From the NCBI RefSeq assembly GCF_025698545.1, contig NC_068569.1, positions 14,384,001-14,448,000 on the forward strand: DNA of 64,000 bases. The letters are read 5' to 3'. Source of the stretch: Gossypium raimondii. Taxonomy: Eukaryota; Streptophyta; Magnoliopsida; Malvales; Malvaceae. Shown here piece by piece: positions 48,401-64,000 of this stretch. The notes below the pieces were generated by a model. The model ran no database searches, was not told the DNA's origin, and worked only from the letters and a program-made list of their open reading frames with translations. Positions within the stretch are counted from its first letter, which is position 1. The number at the start of each line of letters is the position of its first letter. A program made the translations under genes and the position numbers.

Positions 48401-49023
48401 CAACGTTCTTTGGTACTTCCAAAGTAAAGTAAGACCAACTATGCATACTCAAAGCTAGATGAAATTTTCGATGAGAAAATTGAAAATTTTTCAGCAGAAA
48501 TCCTTTTCCCCGAGTTGGATTACTTCTTCATGTGAAGGATCAATAGTATCAAATAAAAGAAACTCGCATAAACACCTCAAAAAGATGGCGTTTAGTTCAT
48601 TACTTTTTTTTTCGTACAAGTCGATGAGGACAAACAAAATCAATATGCATCACAAACAATAAAACTCCGGTAACTGGTACTCATAAAATCTTAATATATA
48701 TATATATATATGCATCATACATATATAAAAAAATCCCCTTGCAAAGATAGAAAGAATTAAAATATGCAAAAGAGATTAGGAAAAGCTACTCATCGCTAGA
48801 GACAATAATGTACATAAATGAGACTAAAATAAACATACGGCAACTGAAATGATTTTTCAAAGTATTAACGTAAATGACATAAGAAGCAAAGACCCCAAAT
48901 GCTATTAATTTTCAAAGTCACTCTAAGCATTACTAAAAAGAGCAGCTGGCAGTATAATAAAAAGAAGGGGGAAAAAACCTGAAATGTATGAGCCGGCAGT
49001 TCCCATCCATGACGCCTCACCAT
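43771..49023 (-). CDS. DHHC-type protein S-acyltransferase (PAT21/PAT22 group)
   Basis: Membrane enzyme that attaches palmitate to cysteines of target proteins. Exons in transcript order: 49023-48979, 47947-47834, 47731-47611, 47420-47215, 46679-46611, 46320-46249, 46135-46007, 45620-45540, 45419-45213 and 44652-43771, giving 641 residues. The start is [15 protein letters not shown]. Four membrane segments are visible: [55 protein letters not shown] and [20 protein letters not shown]. Between the second and third lie the DPG-type motif (DPCDPG) and the complete zinc-binding, catalytic Cys-rich domain (CTLC...[28 protein letters not shown]). A TTxE motif (ITTYEYV) follows the fourth. The last 290 residues are Ser-rich and polar, typical of this long-tailed plant subgroup. 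Intron 8 holds a GT/GA microsatellite. Confidence 0.92.
45474..45527. repeat. Compound GT/GA microsatellite in a DHHC-gene intron
   Basis: Ten or so GT units, a short CTGTGAGT break, then about eight GA units. It lies in the 120-base intron 45,420-45,539, so its length makes up a large share of that intron. Confidence 0.9.
48695..48712. repeat. AT microsatellite in the first DHHC-gene intron
   Basis: About nine TA units; more A/T-rich sequence with ATATAT runs follows on the right. Confidence 0.85.
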
Positions 49024-50189
49024 TGTCAAACAACTGCTCCCAACTCCCTTATCCACCACTACATTTGAAAAAAAAAAACCAGTTTGCAAACACTTAATGC
49101 AAAATCTAAGAGACGTTTGCTTCACCGCTGGCCTGGTTCCTTCTATTTATTTGTGGCATAAGAATCGATGTATCCCATGAATGAAGAAGAAGGGGTTCAA
49201 TCTTGACCCAGTAGCAGTAAAGTAATTTGGAGAAGAAGCATAAAGTTAGTTTTCGGTTTTAGGGTTTGTAGAATTGAATGAATGCATGTCGATCAGAGAT
49301 ATGGACAGAGGGAGCCCTTGAAGTTGAAGAAGAGGAGAAAAAATGAGGACTTGAGTGCAGGTACAGTATAGAAAAAATATAAAAATGGGATTCGAGTAGA
49401 CGGCGTCGTTTGCGAACTAAAATCTGAAATAAAATCAAACCCCCCTCCGTTTTGAACACTGAACATTGATTCCACGTGCAAAGGACATGACATTCACTGA
49501 TTCACATGCATGCCATTATTTCCGTTTAATTGTTGGGTTGTTTCACTTGTTTGTTTCTTAGTGCTTGGGGGGCTTGGCTATCATGTCGAAATCAGAACAA
49601 AGGATTGACCCACATGGACATGCTAGTGCTTTTCCTTCACAATTCTTACACCATCATCATCAATCAAGCAAAGCATAGCATAGCCTCACCATAGAAATTA
49701 AGGAAAATGAAATATATATGTTTTCGTTCACTTCCATCACTTGAAGCTGAGTACAGGGGCTTATACTTTTATCAAATAAACCTTTAGGATAATATTTTAT
49801 CTTACTCTATAATTGTACTACCAATATTGTTCTTATTACATTCAAGATATAATCATATATCAGTAAAATCTTTTATAATTTTATTACTAATCTTACACTT
49901 GACAACTTTCTTGTTACATCCGAACTCACATGCAATATAGTCACTTGTAATTTATCAACTTATCTCGAGTAATATCTTATCACATCTTAATAAAACACTC
50001 CATGATTCAACTATCAAGGTGAAACACTTGTCTAGAAGAATTCATGTCAAACTCTTCTTTTATATAAATTTCTTTCAATCACTAAAAGGCTTTAAAGCTA
50101 TGATTCCCTTGTCGATACTTTGCTCAAACCTCACCATAATTCTATAAGCACTTCCAAACCACTAATAACTCTCAATAACCAACCTCTAG
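49024..50189. other. Upstream region of the DHHC gene and spacer
   Basis: 49,024-49,500 probably contains the 5' leader and promoter of the DHHC gene (minus strand). The rest is A/T-rich spacer up to the LTR retrotransposon. No gene recognised. Confidence 0.45.
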
Positions 50190-53100
50190 TGTCACGGGCC
50201 AAAGTGCAAAGCCCGTGACCATGCCACAAGAAGCGCTCCATGGAGGTCTATCGATTAGATGGGGAACATTTAGCCCACGAGAACTGGCCCGATTCAAAGA
50301 GCTATTGGACAAGCCTGTCAGATTGAAGCCTGGTTGGCCCGATGATGAAGACATGGCAACTTAGGCTAATTTTAGTAACTAATCTTAGAAGATAGAGAGA
50401 ATCATATATTGTAAATGTTAGATTAGATTTGATATGGCAAATCTTGTAAATCCCTAAAATCTAGGGATATAGTGAATCTCTTCCGTCGATGTAAATGTAT
50501 CTTGACCGTCGGTTTAGGGGGAGCTCAACTATAAATAGAGAGCCTCCCCCTCATTTGTAATCATCCATTGTAACTTGAATTCTTAAGAGTAATAGAATTC
50601 TTGAGCATTTACTCAAACACTTTGTGTGCATTCTTTCTTTGGCTTTCTGTTGTTCTCTTGTGGCTTCTTTTGGCACAATCGCTTCCTCTATACAAATTGG
50701 TACCTTGGAGGAGTTCTTTCAAAGAATCCTCACTTTTGGGTGTTAAGGCTGACTTGGGCGAGTTTGGACGAATGGATCGCCTAAGGCCGCACGGATTGCG
50801 AGACGAAAGGTCTAGCCCCGTGACAAGTGGTATCCGAGCAGGTTTTGAACCAAGTGATATTCGAGTTGGTTCGAAGGCACCGTTGGGATGTCGAGAGAAG
50901 CATTTGAACAATTGTGGGCGAGAAAGCCTTTGAGAGAGATGTTGTCGACTGTTGAGGAACGCGAGGGTAAACTTGAGGAGTCCATGGACGACGCAAAAGA
51001 GTCGGGCAATGAGCTTGGGGAAAGCATTGATAACTTGAGGGAGCAATCCAGTGACTTTGTTACCGAGTGTCTCACTTCCCAAAGGGATAGCGTGCGAGAG
51101 TTGCTAGATTCCCAAAGGAAGAAGCTGACGGAGAGGAACGATGCTCTCGAGGCCATGATGATGGCTTTGAAGGAGGAAACAATGGCCACGACGAGGGCTT
51201 TGAGCACAAGAATAGAGGAGCTCGAGGGAGAGCTGGCCTTGTGTCAAGCAGTCGTGGGGAAATGAGTGGCAAATGCAGCACTCAATAACGAGGATGTCCC
51301 GAAGCCGAAAGAGTTTGTGGGGACAAGGTCTACATGCGATGTGGACAATTTCTTGTGGAGGATGAAAAACTACTTCCGTGCCAAAGGCATCATGGACGAT
51401 GCGGTTAAGGTAAATACTACTTCAATGTTTCTTACTAACATTACGCTTTTATGGTGGCGAGGCAAGACCACAGATAAAAGGCAATGGGAGATTGGGACGT
51501 GGCAAGAGTTCCAATGCGAGTTGAAGGGACAATTTTACCCAAAGTTTACCGAGGAAGAAGCTCGGGAAAAGTTGCAAGGTATATCGCAATGGGGCACAGT
51601 GAGGGAGTATGTTCGGGAGTTCAAGGAACTCATGCTCCAAATTTCAGATGTGACAGATGAAGAAGCATTGCTTGCTTTTCAAAAGGGATTGAAGTCGTGG
51701 GTCAGACAAGAGGTGGAACAAAGAGGTGTCCAAAAGCTGTCGGAAGCCATGACGGTAGTCGAGTCCGTGGTAAAGCTTGGTCGAGGGAAAGGCAAGCTTG
51801 GGTCTTCCAAGTCCGATGGAAGGGGCGTATGTGAAATGGATCACAAGGAAGATAGAGTTGATGGCAAGGGCAATGGCGACAATGGTGGTAATGGGAAACC
51901 ACGAGTTGGGAAGAAGAAACCCAAGAGAAAAAGGGACAAGCTAAAATGCTTTCTCTGTGACGGTCCACACATGTTGAAGTCCGAGGAAATCCGCACTTAA
52001 GGAGAAGCCGGTGGGTAAGGCCTTGGTATTTGGTTTGAGCGCAAGGGGTGTCGAAGCCAAGGAGGCCGAAAGCGAGAAGAAGCCAGTAGAGTGCTTCTTA
52101 TGTCAGGGTCCACATAGGTTGCGGAAGTGTCCGAGGAAGTCTGTCATCGAGGGGAACGATGGAGTAGACAGGGAGCCCAAGAAGCCTGATTCGGGCAAGG
52201 GAAAAGCCGAAGCCAAGAGGGCAAAGAGGAGCAAAAAGAAGCAAGTTAAGTGCTTCTTGTGTCGTGGTCCGCATGAGTTGCGGAACTGTCCAAAGCAAGC
52301 CGGAGTCGAAAGAAAGGCAACGTCTGAGCTTGGTGAGTCGTCGGAGGGGCTTCCACCTAAGGAAGAGGTGAGTTTGTCATCGAACTTAGTGGAGAAAGTT
52401 GCGATGAAAACAGTGAAGTTGGGACCAATGAGGCTCAAGTTAAGTGAAGCGTTGGAGTTAGCCGAGTCATCGACAAGGCTTCCACCTATGGGAGAGGTGG
52501 GTGGTGCATTGGACTTCAAGGAAAAAGAAGTAATGCATGTGGGACAGTTGACCAGAGTAAATGCGACGAGTAGGACGGTTCGAATGAAGAAGCGACGTAA
52601 GCCGAATCAAAAGTCCTGAAGGAAGGGAGAGGCTAAGGCGTCGAGACGAGACCGAGGCGAATCAAGTCAGTGCCATTCAGAAGTCGCAACGAGGACGTTG
52701 CGAGATTGGGTGGGGGAGAATGTCACGGGCCAAAGTGCAAAGCCCGTGACCATCGCACCAAATGCATCCAATGGAGGTCTATTGCTCAGATGGGGATCAT
52801 TTGGCCCACGAGAACCGGCCCGATTCAAAGAGATATTGGAGAAGCCTGTCAAATTAAAGCCTGGTTGGCCCGATAGCGAAGAGATGGCAACTTAGGCTAA
52901 TATGGTAACTAATCTTAGAAGATAGAGTGAATCATATCTTGTAAAGATTAGATTTGATTTGATATGACAAATCTTGTAAATCCCTAAAATCAAGGGATAT
53001 AGTGAATCTCGTCCGTCGATGTAAATGTATCTTGACCGTCGGTTTAGGGGGAGCTCAACTATAAATAGAGAGCCTCCCCTTCATTTGTAAACCAATCCAT

Positions 53101-53357
53101 TGTAACTTGAATTCTTAAGAGTAATAGAATTCTTAAGCATTTACTCAAACACTTTGTGTGCATTCTTTCTTTGGCTTTCTGTTGTTCTCTTGTGGCTTCT
53201 TTTGGCACAATCGCTTCCGCTATACAAATTGGTGCCTTGGAGGAGTTCTTTAAAAGAATCCTCACTTTTGGGTGTTAAGGCTGACTTGGGCGAGTTTGGA
53301 CGAACGGATCGCCTAAGGTCGCACGGATTACGAGACGAAATGTCTAGCCCCGTGACA
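50190..53357 (+). mobile_element. Gag-only LTR retrotransposon with both LTRs (TR-GAG type fossil)
   Basis: 5' LTR 50,190-50,825 (636 b) and 3' LTR 52,721-53,357 (637 b), both TGTCACGGG...CCCGTGACA, flanked by CTAG (50,186-50,189 and 53,358-53,361). A binding site like that for initiator tRNA-Met (GGTATCCGAGCA) follows the 5' LTR, and a purine tract (GGGTGGGGGAGAA) precedes the 3' LTR. Each LTR has a CTATAAATAG promoter box. The internal region is only 1.9 kb and holds gag alone, about 50,888-52,619: an N-terminal coiled coil, a retrotransposon gag core (VDNFLWRMKNYF, LLWWRGK, FYPKFTEEEAREKL) and three zinc-knuckle-like motifs (such as CFLCQGPHRLRKC). No protease, reverse transcriptase or integrase is present. 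Gag appears broken, with about two breaks. The LTRs differ at roughly 45 positions (about 7% by eye), so the insertion is probably a few million years old. Confidence 0.9.
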
Positions 53358-53361
53358 CTAG

Positions 53362-53914
53362 TACTAAGTATGAACAATATTCAGTATATATAAATATATG
53401 TTTGCAATTAATAATAAAAGAATATTGAAAGATAAAAGATGTAAATGCTACATACGACGAACTCTTGAAGTTATTAAAATCACTGGAACGTGGAAACTAA
53501 ACCCACTAATATGAGAAGATTTTGGTGATAATTAATTGATTGATGGGCATTTTGACATTGCATAGCTGCTGTTGAGCTTAACTCGTATCACATCACATGC
53601 ATTCTTAATTATCTTAATACAAATTGACTATTTCCTCCAACTTAGATTTTTCTATAATTTATTAGTGTTATTGGCTTAGCATTTAGCGCAATATGCAAAA
53701 TTGAATCAAGCCATCCGGTCAACGCAGCCAAATAAGAGAATCTTCAAGTAAAATAAAAATATTCAAAGAAATATTGATAAGTTAGCTTTGGACTTGGATT
53801 CATGTAAAGCTGTTGATGGGCTCAGGGTGTTGGACAGTAGCTGGTAGTACTGATACATATTTCACATGGAAGCCAATATCATTGGGGATTCAATGGCTAC
53901 TAGATATGCAAGTG
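53362..53914. other. Spacer right of the LTR element
   Basis: A/T-rich; no gene recognised. Confidence 0.35.
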
Positions 53915-54125
53915 GCTTGTGTCGGAGATGAAAGCGACTCTCTAATTATTGTCAACTAGTTGTTGTGAACTACCTTACAGACAATAATCCTATAGTGTCT
54001 TTGATTGAGGACATTAGAACTTTTTGTTCCAGATTTAGTGCTTTTAAATTTAGCCATGTATGAGGTTTCAAAATCAACCAGCTCATCGTCTTGCTAAGTT
54101 TGTTTTGTTAGACACTGAAAATAGT
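53915..54125 (+). pseudogene. Relic of an RNase-H-like domain (LINE-derived or RVT_3 family)
   Basis: Broken pieces in two frames read like the C-terminal half of an RVT_3 RNase-H domain: DESDSLIIVN, then VSLIEDIRTFCSRFSAFKFSHV, then after a frame change RFQNQPAHRLAKFVLLD. The pattern of E.DS..(I/V)V, ...I...F...F.H(V/I) and RF.N..AHRLA is typical of domains found at the end of plant LINEs and in free-standing host genes. There are in-frame stops (for example after IIVN and after FSHV), so it cannot be functional. The inverted-repeat element at 54,126 begins right at its end. Confidence 0.6.
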
Positions 54126-54682
54126 TTTATGGTAAATTTCACTTGAGGTCACTAAATTATTAGTAGATTTACGTTTTGGTCTGTTAACTTAAAAAAAAAT
54201 ACAAATTTATTGTTGAACTTTTCAAATGTTTTTATTTGAATTACTGAACTGTTAACATCGTTGTTAAATGGCATTTCCTGTTCGCATCGCCTAGACCAAT
54301 CTAAAGCTTTCTTTTCCCTTTTCCAGTTTAGTTTTTTTTTTTCATTAAACAACTTTGAATTCACAAATTTATGAACTAAAATTCAAAACTGTTTCCTTCT
54401 CTTATCTCCGACATTGGCTGTTAAATCGACTTAGGTCTAAGGTATGTTCTTCTACTCGTTGATAGTACCGATCATTGAATCATCGCTTGAAGTTCGCTAG
54501 CAAGATTTAAAAAAAAAAAACCTTATCAGTCTAGTGGCTTAAATAAAAAATTTCAAATAGTTCAGTGACTTAAATGAAAACTTTCGAATAATTCAATGAT
54601 CATTATGTAACTTTTTGAAGTTGAGTGACAAAAATATAATTTTATTAATAGTTTAGAGAGCTTGGGTGTATTTTACCATAAA
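54126..54682 (+). mobile_element. Foldback/MITE-like element with long inverted ends
   Basis: About 557 bases with no coding capacity. The left end TTTATGGTAAATTTCACTTG pairs with the right end read backwards (TTTATGGTAAAATACACCCA). Inverted similarity continues for roughly 120 bases inwards, including TTTTTATTTGAATTACTGAAC against TTTTTATTTAAGCCACTAG-type sequence. A second, inverted copy lies at 38,570-39,036. This fits a non-autonomous DNA transposon; the target duplication is not clear. Confidence 0.65.
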
Positions 54683-54799
54683 TTTATTGGGTGAGAATAG
54701 TCACCCTCTTAGCTTTGTAATTGGGTGCAATGTTTTTTACTCTTTCATTCTACGAATTAGAGATACTTATTCAATGAAACAAATTGCATTATCACTATG

Positions 54800-55412
54800 T
54801 AAATCAACAAAACATTCTATGGATTATTCGTGATTCGTTCGTATAATATTCGTTTATGTTCGTTTATTAAACTAAATAAATGAGTATGAACAAAATTTTT
54901 ATGTTGATTTAATAAACGAACGAACACGAACAGAGATGTGTTCGGTTTGTTTATGTTCACGAACAAAGTTTATGACTCGTTTATTTATTAATGATATTTT
55001 TTTATAAAAAAATTATTAGTATATATTAATAAAATTATCTTAAAACTCATTTATTGTTCCATTAGTATATATTAATAAAATTATCTTGACTTGTATTTTT
55101 TCATTTATAATATAATTATTAATATTTATATTTGACTATTTTATATATAAACAATATGTGTGTATTTATTTATTGTTTGTTTATTATTTATTAACATTTT
55201 TCGTGAACATGTTCGATTAAGTTAAATGAATATATTTGTGAACATTAAACAAACGAACATGAACACACATAATTTTAAATAAAACGAACATGAATAAAAA
55301 TTTGAAATTCTTAACGAACACTAGCTGAACACGAACAAGCTTAAAAATAAACAAACAAACATGAACAGAAGTTTATTCGTTTAAGCTCGGTTCATTTACA
55401 GCCCTAATTATC
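54800..55412. mobile_element. A/T-rich inverted-repeat element with GTTCGTTTA-type motifs
   Basis: Both flanks are dense in GTTCGTTTATGTTCG on the left and its reverse complement CGAACATGAACA on the right, with an A/T-rich centre. The right end reads TTCATTTACAGCCCTAAT, like a common plant repeat that starts AGGGCTGTAAATGAA. Probably a non-autonomous DNA element; its left limit is approximate. A decayed relative lies at 15,225-15,397. Confidence 0.5.
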
Positions 55413-56013
55413 ACACTATGTAGTCCTGACCAACTCCTGTAGGCTGTTTTCCGATTTCAATGCCTTTATTAATTACTAATGAAAATGCAACGATGTTCAT
55501 CTTCTTACTTGTCAATAATATATATAAATGAACATATATTGGGCGATTAACTGTTAGATTTGATGAATGGATGGTCATTATTTCTCATTTGGAGATTGCG
55601 GATATTTATTTATGTGGATTTGGTGCGGGCTGGTTTCATTTCTCTAATTTTAGCCTCAAAATAATTTTATGTCTGAAATGACACTGATATCTGTATCCTC
55701 TAATTTCTTCACAGCCAGAAAATTGCTTGTAAAAATCTGGTCCGATCCCATCCATCCCAATGACCCAAAGCACTTTCTCTCTTGGAGGAAATGTAGCAAC
55801 TGTACTTATCTGTGGCTCAAATTATGAAGTGGCATCACGGACACAATCTTAGTCTTTTTAAATCTTATCGCATATATGCACCGTCTCACTCCATATTCAC
55901 CACACATTCCTTATACTTCACTTTCATCCATAATTTAAATGCTAATGTTTTAGCTGAAACACCAAATTCAACTGCAAAAATAATATTACTAGTTTTGCTT
56001 GAACCCGACATCC
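55413..56013 (+). promoter_or_regulatory. GAPB upstream region with two GATAAG (I-box) cores
   Basis: Two CTTATC strings (55,805-55,810 and 55,864-55,869), reading GATAAG on the minus strand, sit about 145-210 bases before the ATG; I-box cores of this kind are common in light-driven photosynthesis promoters. CATATATGC at 55,871 is a possible TATA region. Suggestive only. Confidence 0.35.
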
Positions 56014-58385
<2,372 letters not shown>

Positions 58386-59312
58386 ATGATTGCAATTTTC
58401 ATTTTTTTTTAAAATTGTTTTCCATGCTGGTGGTATAGTTAGTGGTCAAGATTTTCCAGTGTTCATGTTATCAATAAGCTCATTTTGTAGTAACACCAGA
58501 GTGCATGAAGAGAATTTATCAAATAACATTTGAATGCATGAAGCTATAAAAGAACAGCAATAATCTTTGGAATGATTTACTTGTTGCTGTGGATGAGATA
58601 ATAGGAAAGAAAGGCTCATTGTATGAATTCAATCGCGTCCGTAGTTGCTTAATTTGACTTTGTAAAATTTAATCCTTTGTATTGGACTTATATGGTATCT
58701 ATCTGTCTCTGTATGTGAATGCAATGTTTCCCGCCCTGAAGCTAGTTGGAAGAAAGGAAGCAAAAAACTCGGCATCCAACTTGAAGTATTAACCATAGAT
58801 TTCATTATTATGGCCCCATGTATGCATCATTATGGCAAGTTACCTCTAGAATTTAAAATATTCTGTGAATTGTTATTGCACCAAATGAAGCACAGTTTTC
58901 ATGAAAAGGCATGATACTGATGGGCGATGGCAGAAGCAGTTTCCATGCCAGACCCGGACCTAGTATCGACTGTGGACTAGGAAAGAATCCAAGAGAAAGG
59001 ATGTACATGGAAAGTGGAAATTGAATTGCAAAATATACAAGGATGACTGGCAAAAATATTAGTTAGCATTACATTATCATCCCAATAAACGGACTGTGTT
59101 TGAAATCAAAGCCCTCCTAATTTATAATATAACCTAAAGTACACAACCAATGCTTTGCCTTTGAATACATATAAATAGTTACGTTGCTTTAAAGATAAAA
59201 AAGGCGTGACTCACATGAACGTGTCACAGTTTCAGTTAGGTATGCGCAACTCCAATGAATGAAATGAGAAGTAATTAATGCATTGCTATTGCTCCTCTCT
59301 CTCCTCTTGGTC
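58386..59312. other. Shared 3' region of the convergent GAPB and GLR genes
   Basis: About 0.9 kb between the two stop codons. It should hold both 3' UTRs and terminators. No gene or repeat recognised. Confidence 0.5.
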
Positions 59313-63197
<3,885 letters not shown>

Positions 63198-64000
63198 CTA
63201 TGAGACCAACTTGACCGGCACAAGATGTATTGAGTCCACTATTGCCACCAATCGTTTCAGAAACTCTACATATAGAAGGAACTAAAAGTTTCTCAGATAA
63301 AACTATTAAAGATATATTATGCAAATATTATGTTACAGATTAAGACCCAAAAAGCTCCAGCAGCAAAAGAACATGGAAGGGTTTCAATGACCAATCAAAC
63401 ACTACTAAGGAAAGGCCATGTCTATTTAAACTTATTTATAAACAAAACCATCAATTTAACCTTACCTACCGCCCCGTGCTTCATTATTCTCTATATATTT
63501 GATTGAACGATGAAACCAATGATAAAATTACCCAAAAAGAATGTAGAGACGGAACCAATAGAGGTGACAGGTAAAATAAAGAATGTGAACATATGATAGT
63601 GGAAATCAGAATCAGATTCCAGGACTGAATCAAACCTAATAAAACATACCAACATAAAGCAGCAAGACTCAAGAATAGCACATTCATTCATGAGGCCAAG
63701 TGGTAGTATAATATTATTTATTTGGGAGAAAATGGAAACCCAACAAGAAGTAACTGTATAAAGCTCCTTATCTCAAACTCAAGAAACGAAGTAAAGAGAG
63801 AAAAAACAGAGGAAAAAGCACAATAAAAAATAATAATAAGCAAGTGATAATAAAGCAGGAAGGAAGCTATAATATTAAAAAGGCCAGAAGAAGAAACACA
63901 GTCAGCGGCTGAAAAAGCAAATCTAAGAATGAGACTTGAATATTTTTTACCAAACAATCCACCAGCCTTGTACTTCTATGCTTATGGCTATGCGGGAAAA
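63198..64000. other. Upstream region of the GLR gene
   Basis: Minus-strand 5' leader and promoter region, cut by the window end. GLR genes often have introns in the leader; A/T-rich and pyrimidine-rich tracts here would allow one, but I cannot place it. No other gene recognised. Confidence 0.4.

Noticed and set aside
50888-52619. Coding region at 50.9-52.6 kb as a host zinc-finger gene
   Set aside because: It lies between two LTRs with a primer-binding site and purine tract and has a retrotransposon gag core.

Overview
The window is nuclear DNA of a dicot plant. The genes are intron-rich and clearly plant (CUC3-type NAC factor, chloroplast GAPB, GLR channel, MCD1, OEP21). The AT-rich spacers are filled with LTR-type repeats whose ends read TGTAACACC...TTACA. 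Protein similarity and repeat style suggest Malvaceae, probably cotton (Gossypium) or a close relative; this is inferred from memory, not from a search.

Left part (1-23,131), all on the plus strand: the 3' three quarters of a SKI3 TPR gene (mRNA decay), a small YjbQ/UPF0047 gene, SWI3B (chromatin remodelling), a 4.1 kb solo-LTR-like insertion, then a CUC3-type NAC gene. The third exon of the NAC gene has its acceptor and start duplicated in tandem.

Middle part (23,132-43,770): a long AT-rich spacer with a nested pair of solo-LTR-like elements of the same family (26,268-32,365, with a younger copy at 28,799-31,637). A probable second LTR family follows. Then come two minus-strand genes for plastid envelope proteins, MCD1 (division-site placement) and OEP21 (outer-envelope channel). 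A short relic of psbO lies between them.

Right part (43,771-64,000): a minus-strand DHHC S-acyltransferase (PAT21/22 type); a gag-only LTR retrotransposon with both LTRs (50,190-53,357); a broken RNase-H relic; two AT-rich inverted-repeat elements; and a convergent pair, GAPB (plus) and GLR3.3-type glutamate receptor-like channel (minus).

The genes do not form a pathway. Five have plastid links (MCD1, OEP21, the psbO relic, GAPB, possibly YjbQ). The order looks like several Arabidopsis chromosome segments interleaved, as expected of an ancient polyploid. Exon limits were worked out by hand from GT/AG sites and reading phase; for each gene the phases close into one open frame. I saw no rRNA or CRISPR array, recognised no tRNA gene, and found no convincing new biological system. 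The most interesting items are the duplicated NAC splice acceptor and the compact gag-only element.
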